Shown: positions 34,716-44,097, counted from the first letter of the stretch. The stretch is 54,156 nucleotides of DNA from Paenibacillus sp. (GCA_031181325.1 JAPSKX010000010.1:1-54156); one strand, 5' to 3'. Made by a program: numbers and translations. The notes: generated by a model not told the origin, from the sequence alone.

Positions 34716-35609
34716 ATGCGAACTCGCGCGCGACCGTTTTCCGTCGGATACGCTTTGATTCATACGTTATTTACGCTCGTAACGATCGCGATGGCGCTCC
34801 CGTTCCTGCTCGTCGTCTCGATCTCGTTCACCGAGGAGCAGACGCTGCTGACGAACGGATTCTCGATCTGGCCCGAAGCCTTCAGCTTGGACGCTTATGC
34901 GTTGGTGCTGCAAGCGCCGAAAGCGATTCTGCAAGCCTACGGCGTAACGATCCTTGTGACGATCGCGGGCACGGCCGGCGGATTGCTGCTGACGGCGATG
35001 ACCGCGTACGGCCTGTCCCGTCCCGACTTCCGGTATCGGAACGTCAGCACGTTCTTGATTTTCTTCACGATGCTCTTCAGCGGCGGGCTCGTCCCTTCCT
35101 ACATGCTGTACACGCAAGTGCTGCAGCTTAAAGATACCCTGTTGGCGTTAATCCTCTCGGGCATGATGACGCCGTTCTACGTGATGGTCATGAAGGGCTT
35201 CCTCGCGAAGGTGCCCTACGAAATCGTCGAATCCGCCAAGGTCGACGGGGCCCGGGAGTGGCGCATCTTCTTCGGCATCATACTGCCGCTCTCGACGCCC
35301 GCGCTGGCGACGCTGGGATTGTTCATTTCCTTCAATTATTGGAACTCCTGGTTCCCGGCGATGCTGTACATCGACAACCCGAATCTAGTGCCGCTGCAGC
35401 TTATGCTCGTTCGCATTATGAACAGCATCGAGTTCATTAGTCAGAACGAGGATATTCTCGCGCAGCTCGGCACGATGAAGCAGTCGTTCCCGGCGCTGTC
35501 CGCCCGCATGGCCATGGCCATTCTCGCGGCGGGTCCGATGCTCTTCATCTTCCCGTTCTTCCAGAAATATTTCGTGCAAGGATTGACGGTCGGTTCGCTG
35601 AAAGGATAG
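34716..35609 (+). CDS. ABC sugar importer permease, YtcP-type (importer 3)
   Basis: A 297-residue partner of the preceding permease, starting 15 bases after it with GAGGAAGGTG as ribosome binding site. SGGLVPSYMLYTQ, an EAA-type loop (VESAKVDGAREWRIFFGIIL) and the C-terminal FFQKYFVQGLTVGSLKG identify the YtcP type. About six hydrophobic helices are visible. The binding-protein gene follows after 106 bases that contain no terminator. Confidence 0.92.
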   Translation: MRTRARPFSVGYALIHTLFTLVTIAMALPFLLVVSISFTEEQTLLTNGFSIWPEAFSLDAYALVLQAPKAILQAYGVTILVTIAGTAGGLLLTAMTAYGLSRPDFRYRNVSTFLIFFTMLFSGGLVPSYMLYTQVLQLKDTLLALILSGMMTPFYVMVMKGFLAKVPYEIVESAKVDGAREWRIFFGIILPLSTPALATLGLFISFNYWNSWFPAMLYIDNPNLVPLQLMLVRIMNSIEFISQNEDILAQLGTMKQSFPALSARMAMAILAAGPMLFIFPFFQKYFVQGLTVGSLKG

Positions 35610-35715
35610 GCTCCCGGCGCCAAGCGAAACGGAAAGGGGGTGAGTTCCGGCGCGGGAACCGCAAGCTGCACGAGACGCAAAACCAACGAACAATCGCGAA
35701 GGGGAGGAAACAAAC

Positions 35716-37245
35716 ATGGCATGGGGAAAACAAGGCAAGTTGATCTCGGCGCTGGCGGCGCTGGCGCTCGTTCTTTCGGCATGCGCGGGAGGCGGCGCAG
35801 GCGAGGGGGCCGAACCGGCGCCCGAGGAGACCGGCGGCCAAGCGACGCCGCCGGCGGCGGAGGAGCCCGCCGAAGAGCCGGCGCTGCCGGAGGTCGAGCT
35901 CGTCTGGTATTACCTCGAGAGCTCGCCGCAATCCGATCTGAAGTCGGTGCAAGACGCGGTGAACGAGTATATTAAACCGAAGCTGAACGCGACGGTTCAA
36001 CTGAAGCCGATTCCGGGCGGCGATTACGACCAGAAGATGAATACGATGCTGGCCGCGAACGAAGCGTTCGACTTGATGTTTACGGCGAACTGGCGCTTCA
36101 ACTACAACGACAACGCCAAGAAGGGCGCGTTCATGGAGATCGACGACTTGCTCAAGGAGCACGGCACGGGCATCCTGGCGTCGCTGCCGGAGTTCGTCTG
36201 GGACGACGTCCGTTACGAGGGCAAGCTGTACGCCGTCCCGAACTATCAGATCGCGGCGCGCGCCGAGGGCTTCAGCGTCCAGAAGCGCTTTGCAGACAAG
36301 TACGGATTGGATCCGAGCGAGATCAAGACGTACCGCGACATGGAGCCGTTCTTCGAACAAATCAAGCAGAACGAGCCCGGCATCGTGCCGTTCGGCATCA
36401 ACGGGGACTTCAACAGTATGCGTTCGTACGGATACGGCGGCTCGGGAGCCATCAGCTTCAAGCTGGAGGACGGGAAGGCGAAGGTCGTGAACCGGTACGC
36501 GACGCCCGAGTACGAGGCACATGTCCGGATGGCGCGGGAATGGTTCGAGAAGGGGTATATCAACGCGGATGCGGCGACGCTCAAAAACAAAGCCGACATC
36601 GAAAAGACGGGGGTCTTCGCCTCGACGTTCGATTACACGATGAAGCCGGGCGGCGAAGCGAACGCGAAGGCGGGCAACGGGGGACATGAGGTCATCTACG
36701 TCCCGCTCGTCGGCACCGAGTATACAGGCGTGCAAGCGGCGCTGACGGCGATCAGCCGCACGTCCAAAAATCCGGAGCGGGCGATGATGTTCCTGAATCT
36801 CGTAAACACCGATCCCGTGCTGTACAATCTGTTGTCCTTCGGCATCGAAGGCAAGCATTACGACAAGGTCGGAGACAACACGATCGCGCCGAAGGCGGAC
36901 GGCGGCTACAATCCTGGCATGAACTGGGTCATGGGCGACGTCACGATCGGGTACTTGCTGGAGGGTCAGCCGGCGGATACGTGGGAGCGCACGAGAACCG
37001 CGAACGAAACCGCGGAGAAGTCGATTCTGTACGGCTTCAAATTCGATTCCGAAGCGGTTAAGTCGGAGTCGGCCAATATTAAAGCGGTCGAAGACGAGTT
37101 CCGCAAAGTGCTCGAGACGGGCTCGGTCGATCCGGACCGATACCTGCCGCAATTCCTGGATAAGCTGGAGAAGGCCGGCATGTCGAAGCTGGTGGAAGAG
37201 CAACAGAAGCAAGTCGACGCTTGGCTTGCGGCGAACGGTCAATAA
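35716..37245 (+). CDS. Extracellular sugar-binding lipoprotein of importer 3, DUF3502-type
   Basis: A 509-residue solute-binding lipoprotein. The lipobox LVLSAC places the lipidated Cys near residue 23, followed by a Gly/Glu/Pro-rich linker. The last 70 residues (GFKFDSEAVKSE through DAWLAANGQ) match the DUF3502 domain found at the C-terminus of a distinct LplA-like subgroup; importers 1 and 2 lack it. That suggests a different oligosaccharide ligand. ATG with GGGGAGG 8 bases upstream. It closes its operon before a strong terminator. Confidence 0.92.
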   Translation: MAWGKQGKLISALAALALVLSACAGGGAGEGAEPAPEETGGQATPPAAEEPAEEPALPEVELVWYYLESSPQSDLKSVQDAVNEYIKPKLNATVQLKPIPGGDYDQKMNTMLAANEAFDLMFTANWRFNYNDNAKKGAFMEIDDLLKEHGTGILASLPEFVWDDVRYEGKLYAVPNYQIAARAEGFSVQKRFADKYGLDPSEIKTYRDMEPFFEQIKQNEPGIVPFGINGDFNSMRSYGYGGSGAISFKLEDGKAKVVNRYATPEYEAHVRMAREWFEKGYINADAATLKNKADIEKTGVFASTFDYTMKPGGEANAKAGNGGHEVIYVPLVGTEYTGVQAALTAISRTSKNPERAMMFLNLVNTDPVLYNLLSFGIEGKHYDKVGDNTIAPKADGGYNPGMNWVMGDVTIGYLLEGQPADTWERTRTANETAEKSILYGFKFDSEAVKSESANIKAVEDEFRKVLETGSVDPDRYLPQFLDKLEKAGMSKLVEEQQKQVDAWLAANGQ

Positions 37246-37261
37246 ACGTTGCTGCGAATCG

Positions 37262-37293
37262 CCGTCGGAGGCCGGGCGCCTCCGACGGTTTTT
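37262..37293 (+). terminator. Rho-independent terminator of importer operon 3
   Basis: A perfect 11-bp stem (CCGTCGGAGGC/GCCTCCGACGG), CGGGC loop and five T, 17 bases after the stop. Confidence 0.95.
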
Positions 37294-37335
37294 CGTGCGC
37301 GGAAACAATCGGGAACGCCAGGAGGAGGCAGAGCG

Positions 37336-38289
37336 ATGCTGCGAAGTTACGCGACGAAACGGCTGCATTTCGCCGGAACGCGCTTTTATTTAGACGACGA
37401 ACCATTCTATCTTCAGGGTCTCAGCTTCTTCAACGCTTTGTTCAACGAAGCGTTCAACGCAAGCGCCGAAGCCCGGCGCGAGCGGCTCGCGACGTTCAAA
37501 GCGAACGGCGTGACGATGCTCCGGGTGTGGTGCCAATGGAGCCTCGATTCGAAACGATTCCCCTATGCCGACGCGCATCCGGAGCATACGATGTTCACGC
37601 CGGACGGCGCGGTCCGGGACCTATACTTCGACCGATTGAAGGCGCTGCTTCTCGAAGCGGACGCGATGGATATGGCGATCGAGATCGTGCTCTTCTCGCA
37701 CGAATGCTTCGAGTTTCCCGTCGCCCCGTTCCCGTTATGGGCGCACGAGCGGGCGGCGGAGGAGATGGCCGACCGTCTGCTCCCGTACCGGAACGCGATC
37801 GTGCAAATCTGGAACGAGCATTCCGCGGACGCGGCGAAGCTGTACGAAGCCGTGAAACGCAGGGACTTCTTGCGAATCGTCGCCAACTCGCCGGTACGCT
37901 CGGATTTCCGGCATCTCGGCACCGACGAGCACAATCGGCTGTTCGACATTCTTACGCCGCATACGAACCGAACGGACGACGAATATTTTCGGCTGGCCGC
38001 GCTGCAGGTTCAGATGCTGATCGCGAAGTACGGTAAGCCGGTCGTCGACGACGAGCCGGCGCGCACGGGTACGCTGCAGTTCGGCGGGCGTCCCGGGACG
38101 AAGCCGGAGCACCATATCGAGCAAATTCGCCGCGTTCGCGCGGCGGGCGGGTATCACGTCTATCATCACGACATGTTTCAGTTAGGGTACGGCGCCCCCA
38201 CGGTCCCGCCTTCGGGCATCCCGGATCCGTCCTTCAGCGCCTATCACGCGGAAGTGTTTCGCTGGCTGAAGGAAAACCGCAGGTGGTGA
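37336..38289 (+). CDS. Clan GH-A glycosidase, GH5/cellulase-like
   Basis: A 317-residue (beta/alpha)8 hydrolase without a signal peptide. QIWNEHS supplies E161 (acid/base at the end of strand 4) and VVDDEPA supplies E240 (nucleophile at strand 7), the clan GH-A arrangement. FYLDDEPFYLQGLSFF at the N-terminus is the usual strand 1 entry. The ATG at 37336 is chosen because AGGAGGAGG (37319-37327) lies 8 bases upstream; an upstream in-frame TTG at 37249 would translate through the terminator. It is short for GH5, and GH5 may not be its exact family. Its place after importer operon 3 suggests action on an imported oligosaccharide. Confidence 0.78.
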   Translation: MLRSYATKRLHFAGTRFYLDDEPFYLQGLSFFNALFNEAFNASAEARRERLATFKANGVTMLRVWCQWSLDSKRFPYADAHPEHTMFTPDGAVRDLYFDRLKALLLEADAMDMAIEIVLFSHECFEFPVAPFPLWAHERAAEEMADRLLPYRNAIVQIWNEHSADAAKLYEAVKRRDFLRIVANSPVRSDFRHLGTDEHNRLFDILTPHTNRTDDEYFRLAALQVQMLIAKYGKPVVDDEPARTGTLQFGGRPGTKPEHHIEQIRRVRAAGGYHVYHHDMFQLGYGAPTVPPSGIPDPSFSAYHAEVFRWLKENRRW

Positions 38290-38370
38290 AGCGTCCCGGA
38301 TAAATTTCGATTTCTTCTTTCGGAAAGATGTGATTAAGTGATAGGGAGAAAACGGGAGGAGGCGATCCGC

Positions 38371-39519
38371 ATGGGGGCGAGCGAAAAATTCGAGAGATTG
38401 CAGGGAAGCGGGGAGCGGCGGCTGCCGGATCCGCTGAAGAAGCCGGGGGAACGGGCGGTGGCAAGCTCGGAGGAATGGGAGAGAGGCAGAAGGGAAGAGG
38501 TGCTGCGCCTGTTCGAGGAGCAGGTGTTCGGCGCGGCGCCGGTCGGGCGTCCGGAGCGAATGACCTTCGAGGTCGAGCGGACGGAAGGATGGATGGAGGG
38601 GGCGGCGGTTCGGAAGCAGGTTCGGATACGGACGGAGGGACCCGGCGGCGAGAACGTCATTCGGCTGCTGCTGTTCGTGCCTGCAGGCACCGAAGCGCGT
38701 CCGGTCCCAGCCTTCCTGCTGATCAACAATCGCGGACAGGAGCATATGGATGCTACGCGGGAGCGGCGAACCGACTTCTGGCCGGCAGAGGCGATCGTCG
38801 CCCGCGGGTTCGCGGCGGCCGCGTTCGATAACGCGGATGCGGATCCCGACCGTCACGACGGCTTCCGCGACGGCGTTCACGGCGCGTTCGATCCGCCGGG
38901 AGCGCCGCGTCCGAGCCATGCTTGGGGAACGATCGGCGCTTGGGCGTGGGCCGCGAGCCGGGCGATGGACTACTTGGAGACGGACCCGGGCGTCGAGGCG
39001 TCGAAGGTGGCCGTCGTCGGTCATTCCCGCGGCGGCAAGACAGCTCTATGGGCGGGGGCGACGGACCCGCGGTTCGCCATGGTCGTCAGCAACGATTCCG
39101 GCTGCACCGGAGCCGCCGTAAGCCGAGGCAAGGCCGGGGAGACGGTCCGGCAGATCAACGACAGGTTCCCGCATTGGTTTTGCGAAAATTACAAGGCGTA
39201 TAACGACAACGAGGATGCGCTGCCGGTCGATCAGCATATGCTGATCGGGCTGATCGCGCCGAGGCACGTCTATGTCGCCAGCGCTACCGAAGACCTATGG
39301 GCCGATCCGCAGTCGGAATTCCTCGGGTTGACATTCGCTTCGCCGGTGTACCGGCTATACGGGATGGAGGGCATCGCGGGGGCGATGCCGGGGCCGGAGC
39401 AGCCGCTTCATACGAACGGCATGGGCTATCATCTTCGCACCGGGGGCCACGAAATGACCGTCTATGATTGGGAGAGGTTTATGGAGTACGCAGACAAATT
39501 TCTAAATAATAAATGTTAA
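38371..39519 (+). CDS. Alpha/beta-hydrolase esterase, CE15 (glucuronoyl esterase)-like
   Basis: A 382-residue serine esterase. The nucleophile motif is GHSRGG (S219) followed by KTALWAGATDPRFAMVVSND. ENYKAYNDNEDALPVDQHML, ASATEDLWADPQSEF (acid region) and GGHEMTVYDW (catalytic His) follow in the order seen in CE15-like enzymes. CE15 members cleave esters of glucuronic acid; related acetyl esterases also fit. No signal peptide, which is unusual for CE15 and points to use on imported oligosaccharides. The ATG at 38371 is chosen because GGGAGGAGG ends 8 bases before it; the upstream in-frame ATG at 38338 reads through that site. Confidence 0.78.
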   Translation: MGASEKFERLQGSGERRLPDPLKKPGERAVASSEEWERGRREEVLRLFEEQVFGAAPVGRPERMTFEVERTEGWMEGAAVRKQVRIRTEGPGGENVIRLLLFVPAGTEARPVPAFLLINNRGQEHMDATRERRTDFWPAEAIVARGFAAAAFDNADADPDRHDGFRDGVHGAFDPPGAPRPSHAWGTIGAWAWAASRAMDYLETDPGVEASKVAVVGHSRGGKTALWAGATDPRFAMVVSNDSGCTGAAVSRGKAGETVRQINDRFPHWFCENYKAYNDNEDALPVDQHMLIGLIAPRHVYVASATEDLWADPQSEFLGLTFASPVYRLYGMEGIAGAMPGPEQPLHTNGMGYHLRTGGHEMTVYDWERFMEYADKFLNNKC

Positions 39520-39675
39520 AAACGATCATTTTATGTTTTAATATAACATATCAGATAGAACATACGGCTCCCAGGGGTTTCTCCGGCGAGCCTGTTTTGT
39601 TCTTCCTGCGAATCGGGCGGCGGCATGGAAGCTTGACATGGTCCCACCGTCCAATAGAACGCGGAGGTTGACGGC

Positions 39676-41925
39676 ATGAGTCGAATCGTAACGATGGATT
39701 GGGAAGTCGGCTGGAGCGGAAGCGCGGAGGAGCGCCCGGAACGATGGGTCCCCGCGACCGTTCCCGGCGCGGTGCAGCTGGATTGGGCCAAGTCGGAGGG
39801 ATGGGGAGATCATGCCTACGGCGATAATTGGCGGCAGTACGGCTGGATGGAGGATAAGGCGTGGACCTATCGTACCCGTCTGCCGTCGGCGGAGATTTCC
39901 GCGAACGAGCGCCTTCTCTTCGTCTCTAAGGGGATCGATTACAGCTTCCGCGTTCGTCTGAACGGCGTAGAACTGTTGCGGCAGGAGGGCATGTTTACGC
40001 CGGTCGAACTGGATGTGACCGACCGACGACGCGGGGAAGACGACGTACTGGAGGTCGTTATCGATCCGGCTCCCAAGCGTCCGGATGCGCCCGTCGGCAG
40101 GGGCCGCGCCCAAGCGGACCGCTCTTGCAAGCCTGCGGTCAGCTATGGATGGGACTGGCACCCGCGGCTCATTCCGCTCGGGATTTGGGACGACACGTAC
40201 TTGGAAATCAGACCCGAAGCGCATATCGTTACGGCAGAAGCGACGTACGAACTGAACGAAGCGCTGACCGAGGCGAAGCTGCGGCTTACGGCTCGACTGA
40301 GCCGCCCCGCAGCGGGAACGCTGATTTGGAGGCTCGTCGATCCCGAGGGGGAGACGGTCTTCGTGCGGGAATGCGCGGCGACGGACGCGGAGCACACGAT
40401 GCAACTGACCGTTCCGCAGCCGAGGCTTTGGTGGCCCCACGATCATGGCGAGCAGCCGCTGTACGTTTCCGAGGTACGGTACGTTCGGGAATCGGATGTC
40501 GGGAACGACGAGAACCCGCGCCGAAGACAACGCATCGGCTTTCGCCGCGTGAAGCTGGTTATGCACGAAGGAGCGTGGAGGGAGCCGTCGCAATTTCCGA
40601 AGAGCCGAAGCAATCCCCCGATAACGTTGGAGATCAACGGGCGCAAGGTGTTTTGCAAAGGGACGAATTGGGTGAACCCGGATATTTTCCCCGGCACGAT
40701 TACGGCCGATACGTACAAGAGCCTATTGGATTTGGCCAAGGCGGCCCACATGAATTTGTTGCGCGTCTGGGGCGGGGGCATCGTCAATAAGGAGTCGTTC
40801 TTCGAGTTATGCGACGAGATGGGGCTGATGGTATGGCAAGAGTTTCCGCTCGCCTGCAACCGGTATCCGGACGAGCCGGAGTATCTGGCGGTGTTGGATC
40901 AAGAGTCCCGCTCGATCCTTACGCGCTTGCGGCGGCACGCTTCGGTCGTGCTGTGGTGCGGCGGCAACGAGTTGTTCAACGCTTGGTCCGGGATGACCGA
41001 TCAGTCGCTGCCGCTCCGGTTGCTGAATGCGAACTGTTATGAGCTGGACCCGCATACGCCTTTCCTCATGACATCCCCGTTGGAGGGGATGGGACATGGT
41101 CATTACGTATTTCGGGACGACTCGGGGGAAGAAGTGTTTCAATGGATGGCGAAAGCGCGGAACACGGCATATACGGAATTCGGCGTGCCGTCGCCGTCGT
41201 CCGTCGAGCAGCTTCGCGGCTTCATCCCCCCGGACGAGCTGTATCCGCCGAAGCCGGGCACCGCTTGGGAGAGTCACCATGCCTTCAACGCATGGCAGGG
41301 CGATACGTGGCTGATGCCGCACGTGATTCGGCATTATTTCGGTCCGTGGGAGACGTTGGAGCAGTTGGTCGATCACGGACAACTGCTTCAATCGGAAGGC
41401 TATAAGTGCATTTACGAGGAAGCGCGCCGGCAAAAGCCGGTATGCGCCATGGCTCTGAATTGGTGTTACAACGAGCCGTGGCCGACGGCGGCGAACAACA
41501 GCATCGTTATGTGGCCCGCGAAGCCGAAGCCCGCCTATTATGCCGTGCAGGCGTCGTGCAGACCGGTGATGGCAAGCGCGCGCATCCCGAAGTTCGCCTG
41601 GAAGCCGGGCGAGCGGTTCGAACCGGAGCTGTGGATGTTGAACGATAGCCCGTCTTCGGTCCCATTCGGCCGAATGGAAGCGTGGCTCACGTTCGGGGAA
41701 GGCGAACGCCGGCACGCGCTGACTTGGGAGTTCGACCGCATGTCGCCGAACGAGAATCAACAAGGACCTACGATCGGATTCCGACTCCCGTCCGAGGCGT
41801 CCGGCTTGTTCAAGCTCGAGCTGTCGGTCGCCGGCCGGGCGGAATGGAATTCCGAGTATGTTCTGTGCTTCGAAAGGTCCGAAGGCGCCGGGGCTCCCGT
41901 CGGGAATGCGCTCAATTTCGGATAA
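39676..41925 (+). CDS. GH2 glycosidase, beta-mannosidase-like
   Basis: A 749-residue cytoplasmic exo-glycosidase with GH2 order: jelly-roll sugar-binding domain (1-180), Ig-like domain (about 185-290), (beta/alpha)8 catalytic domain and short C-terminal sandwiches. VWGGGIVNKESFFELCDEMG and LWCGGNE (acid/base E432) are beta-mannosidase-like, and YTEFGVPS gives the nucleophile E501. YGWDWHPRLIPLGIWDD is also typical of the mannosidase subgroup. ATG with GGAGG 8 bases upstream. Activity on beta-mannosides is family inference; some relatives act on other beta-linked sugars. It ends the saccharolytic island, before a terminator. The preceding gap (39520-39675) is partly AT-rich. Confidence 0.87.
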   Translation: MSRIVTMDWEVGWSGSAEERPERWVPATVPGAVQLDWAKSEGWGDHAYGDNWRQYGWMEDKAWTYRTRLPSAEISANERLLFVSKGIDYSFRVRLNGVELLRQEGMFTPVELDVTDRRRGEDDVLEVVIDPAPKRPDAPVGRGRAQADRSCKPAVSYGWDWHPRLIPLGIWDDTYLEIRPEAHIVTAEATYELNEALTEAKLRLTARLSRPAAGTLIWRLVDPEGETVFVRECAATDAEHTMQLTVPQPRLWWPHDHGEQPLYVSEVRYVRESDVGNDENPRRRQRIGFRRVKLVMHEGAWREPSQFPKSRSNPPITLEINGRKVFCKGTNWVNPDIFPGTITADTYKSLLDLAKAAHMNLLRVWGGGIVNKESFFELCDEMGLMVWQEFPLACNRYPDEPEYLAVLDQESRSILTRLRRHASVVLWCGGNELFNAWSGMTDQSLPLRLLNANCYELDPHTPFLMTSPLEGMGHGHYVFRDDSGEEVFQWMAKARNTAYTEFGVPSPSSVEQLRGFIPPDELYPPKPGTAWESHHAFNAWQGDTWLMPHVIRHYFGPWETLEQLVDHGQLLQSEGYKCIYEEARRQKPVCAMALNWCYNEPWPTAANNSIVMWPAKPKPAYYAVQASCRPVMASARIPKFAWKPGERFEPELWMLNDSPSSVPFGRMEAWLTFGEGERRHALTWEFDRMSPNENQQGPTIGFRLPSEASGLFKLELSVAGRAEWNSEYVLCFERSEGAGAPVGNALNFG

Positions 41926-41975
41926 CCGAAGGGACGCAGATCGACAACGACATCCCTTGGGGCCATCGCGGTCGA

Positions 41976-42004
41976 AGGCGCGGAGAGGTTCTCCGTGCCT
42001 TTTT
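41976..42004 (+). terminator. Rho-independent terminator of the GH2 gene
   Basis: AGGCGCGGAGA pairs with TCTCCGTGCCT (one G-U pair) across a GGT loop, running into TTTT. Confidence 0.9.
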
Positions 42005-42042
42005 CGTTCGGTGGTCTCGGATGGCCCGCGCAGCGCAAAATT

Positions 42043-42051
42043 TGCTATGAT
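42043..42051 (+). promoter_or_regulatory. Extended -10 promoter of the DUF2974 gene
   Basis: TGCTATGAT is an extended -10 with one mismatch to TATAAT and no clear -35. It lies 50 bases before the ATG. Confidence 0.55.
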
Positions 42052-42101
42052 GCGTATAGAAGTACACGATCGCAGCGCGCGGGAAGAGGTGGTCTTGAAG
42101 C

Positions 42102-43217
42102 ATGGGGAATATGCTCGATTATTTGGACTGGCGGGGAGACTTGACGTTCGAGCAAGCGCCGTTCAACGAAGTGGACAATCTCGTGTTATCCCAGCTCGTT
42201 TACGTAAACTTGGATTACATTGTACCGCCCGAATGGATCGACGCTTCGGTATCCATTCGCGAAGCCGCGGAGCGATATTTCCACTTATATACCGAGGAGC
42301 GCATCCAAGGTTTCGGCCATATGGTGCGCAACTCCGCGCTCGTCCTGCGGAAGCTGCAGGGCTGCGCTCGATTCGCGAACGCGAAGCTGTCCAAGTTCCA
42401 GAACATCGTCGACTTGGATCGTACGAAGCAATTCGCGGCGATGCACGTCGAGCTGGAGGACGGCACCGTCTACGTCGCTTATCGCGGCACGGACAGCACG
42501 ATCGTCGGGTGGAAGGAGAACTTCAATATGACCGTGACGATGCCGGTGCCCGCGCAGTTCGAGGCCGTCCGATACCTGGAGGATACGGCCGGGGAAGGCA
42601 TCGCGCCGCTTCGGCTCGGCGGCCACTCGAAGGGCGGGAACCTGGCGGCGTACGCGGCGGTCATGTGCCGGGCCGATCTGAAAGCGCGAATTCTGGAAGC
42701 TTACAACAACGACGGCCCGGGCTTCGACGCGAAGATCGCGAGGAGCGACGCCTATGCCGAGATGCGCGGCCGCATTCGGACGATCGTGCCGCAAGCGTCC
42801 GTCGTCGGCATGCTGTTGGAGCATGAAGAAGCGTACGCGGTCGTGAAAAGCAATCAGTCGCTGCTCATGCAGCACGATGCTTTCTCATGGGAAGTCATGG
42901 GTCCGCGCTTCGTCCGAGCGGATCAGGTGGCAAGGGAGAGTCGGCTGGTGGAGGCCGCCTTAAAGTCGTGGCTCGGTCAGCTGGCGAAGCCCCAGCGGGA
43001 GCAATTCGTCGATGCGTTGTTCCATGTGTTCCAAGCCGCCGACGTCTGGTCGATCGAGGATCTGTCCCGCGCGAAGTGGAAGAAGGTCACGCAGCTGATT
43101 CGGGCGCTGAATCAGTCGCAGGAGCATAAACTCGTGCTGACGAAGACGCTCAAGCTGCTGTTCCACGAGGGAAGGAAGATCGTTCTGGCTTCGCGAAAGA
43201 CGAGACCGCCTATGTAG
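42102..43217 (+). CDS. DUF2974 (Mbeg1-like) alpha/beta-hydrolase-fold protein
   Basis: A 371-residue cytoplasmic protein. The N-terminus LDYLDWRGDLTFEQAPFNEVDNLVLS is the family hallmark. GTVYVAYRGTD (about 125-135) and GGHSKGGNLA (serine of the nucleophile elbow near residue 171) show a lipase-like alpha/beta-hydrolase core, and NNDGPGFD is also conserved in the family. The substrate is unknown. ATG with AGAGGTGG about 9 bases upstream. It has its own promoter and begins the housekeeping part of the window. Confidence 0.85.
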   Translation: MGNMLDYLDWRGDLTFEQAPFNEVDNLVLSQLVYVNLDYIVPPEWIDASVSIREAAERYFHLYTEERIQGFGHMVRNSALVLRKLQGCARFANAKLSKFQNIVDLDRTKQFAAMHVELEDGTVYVAYRGTDSTIVGWKENFNMTVTMPVPAQFEAVRYLEDTAGEGIAPLRLGGHSKGGNLAAYAAVMCRADLKARILEAYNNDGPGFDAKIARSDAYAEMRGRIRTIVPQASVVGMLLEHEEAYAVVKSNQSLLMQHDAFSWEVMGPRFVRADQVARESRLVEAALKSWLGQLAKPQREQFVDALFHVFQAADVWSIEDLSRAKWKKVTQLIRALNQSQEHKLVLTKTLKLLFHEGRKIVLASRKTRPPM

Positions 43218-43314
43218 GCGCCGCCGGCTCGGACGCTTGCCGCTTCGGAATAAAATTCCTGCGATATTCGAATCCTACCTATGCACGAACGAGTCCCTAG
43301 GAGATGGATCTAAG

Positions 43315-44043
43315 ATGTCGAAGAACGCCGTCGCTGCGTTGGTCGTTCTTCTGGCCGGCGCGGCGCTGCTCGCCTCTTGCGCGAACCCCGAAGCCGCCGC
43401 GGACGACCCCGATCTGTATATCGGGGATCGGGGAGTAGAGGCGTTCCTTCATAGACAAGAGGATACCGGGCCGATCGCGGCGAACGAAGCCAAGAAGAAA
43501 GTCCCTATTTTCGACCCTAGCGGTTTTCCGCTGATCGAACGATTCCCGAATCCGTCCGTCCGTCCGATTCGAGGGAAGTATGCAGAGAATGTAGTCAAGA
43601 CGGCCAAATCGTATTTGGGCGTCCCGTACGTATACGGGTCCGATCGGACGGAGCCGACTACGTTCGATTGCTCCGACTTTACCCGATGGGTGTACTTGGA
43701 ATCGATCGGCATGGATTTGCCGTGGGATTCGCGAAGCCAAGCCGCGTACGTCAAAGCCTTTTCCAAGAAAATCTACACCTCGCTGAGCGAAGCGCGGCGC
43801 GGAGACCTGCTGTTCTTCACGAATTATCGCGGGGAGAACGCATCCGATTATGAAGGGCTCCGTCCGTCGGAGAAGCCGATCACGCATACGGCGATCTATC
43901 TCGGGAACGGGAAGGTGATCCACAGCGCGTCGAAATTGAGCGGAGGCGTCCGCATCGACGAGTGGAGCTGGAGGCAGCTGCATCGGCGCTTCCTGTTCGG
44001 AGGCGGCATCGTCCCCGCGGCGAAGTCCAAGAAAATCGAATAA
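43315..44043 (+). CDS. NlpC/P60-family cell wall peptidase lipoprotein
   Basis: A 242-residue lipoprotein predicted to cut peptidoglycan peptide bonds outside the cell. Signal sequence MSKNAVAAL with lipobox LLASC (Cys about residue 22). The NlpC/P60 domain fills about residues 90-235: YVYGSDRTEPTTFDCSDFTR holds the catalytic Cys, and ITHTAIYLGNGKVIH the catalytic His region. The ATG at 43315 is chosen because TAGGAG lies about 10 bases upstream and the signal peptide begins there; the frame stays open upstream to 43237 without signal-like residues. It is convergent with a SleB-like gene, sharing a terminator. Confidence 0.9.
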   Translation: MSKNAVAALVVLLAGAALLASCANPEAAADDPDLYIGDRGVEAFLHRQEDTGPIAANEAKKKVPIFDPSGFPLIERFPNPSVRPIRGKYAENVVKTAKSYLGVPYVYGSDRTEPTTFDCSDFTRWVYLESIGMDLPWDSRSQAAYVKAFSKKIYTSLSEARRGDLLFFTNYRGENASDYEGLRPSEKPITHTAIYLGNGKVIHSASKLSGGVRIDEWSWRQLHRRFLFGGGIVPAAKSKKIE

Positions 44044-44060
44044 CCTGCGCGAGCGCAAGA

Positions 44061-44097
44061 AAACCGCATCCCGTCTCGAGAGACGGGTGCGGTTTTT
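44061..44097. terminator. Bidirectional terminator between convergent cell wall hydrolase genes
   Basis: AAACCGCATCCCGTCT pairs with AGACGGGTGCGGTTT with one bulged base and a CGAG loop. There is a T-run on the plus strand and AAGAAAA on the other side. Its plus-strand T-run overlaps the stop codon of the minus-strand gene at 44096. Confidence 0.88.

Noticed and set aside
37249-37335. TTG-started extension of the GH5-like protein
   Set aside because: It would translate through the terminator hairpin 37262-37293.
39633-39660. TTGACA with TAGAAC 16 bases downstream, before the GH2 gene
   Set aside because: The start of transcription would fall inside the GGAGG ribosome binding site (39663-39667), so it cannot serve this gene.
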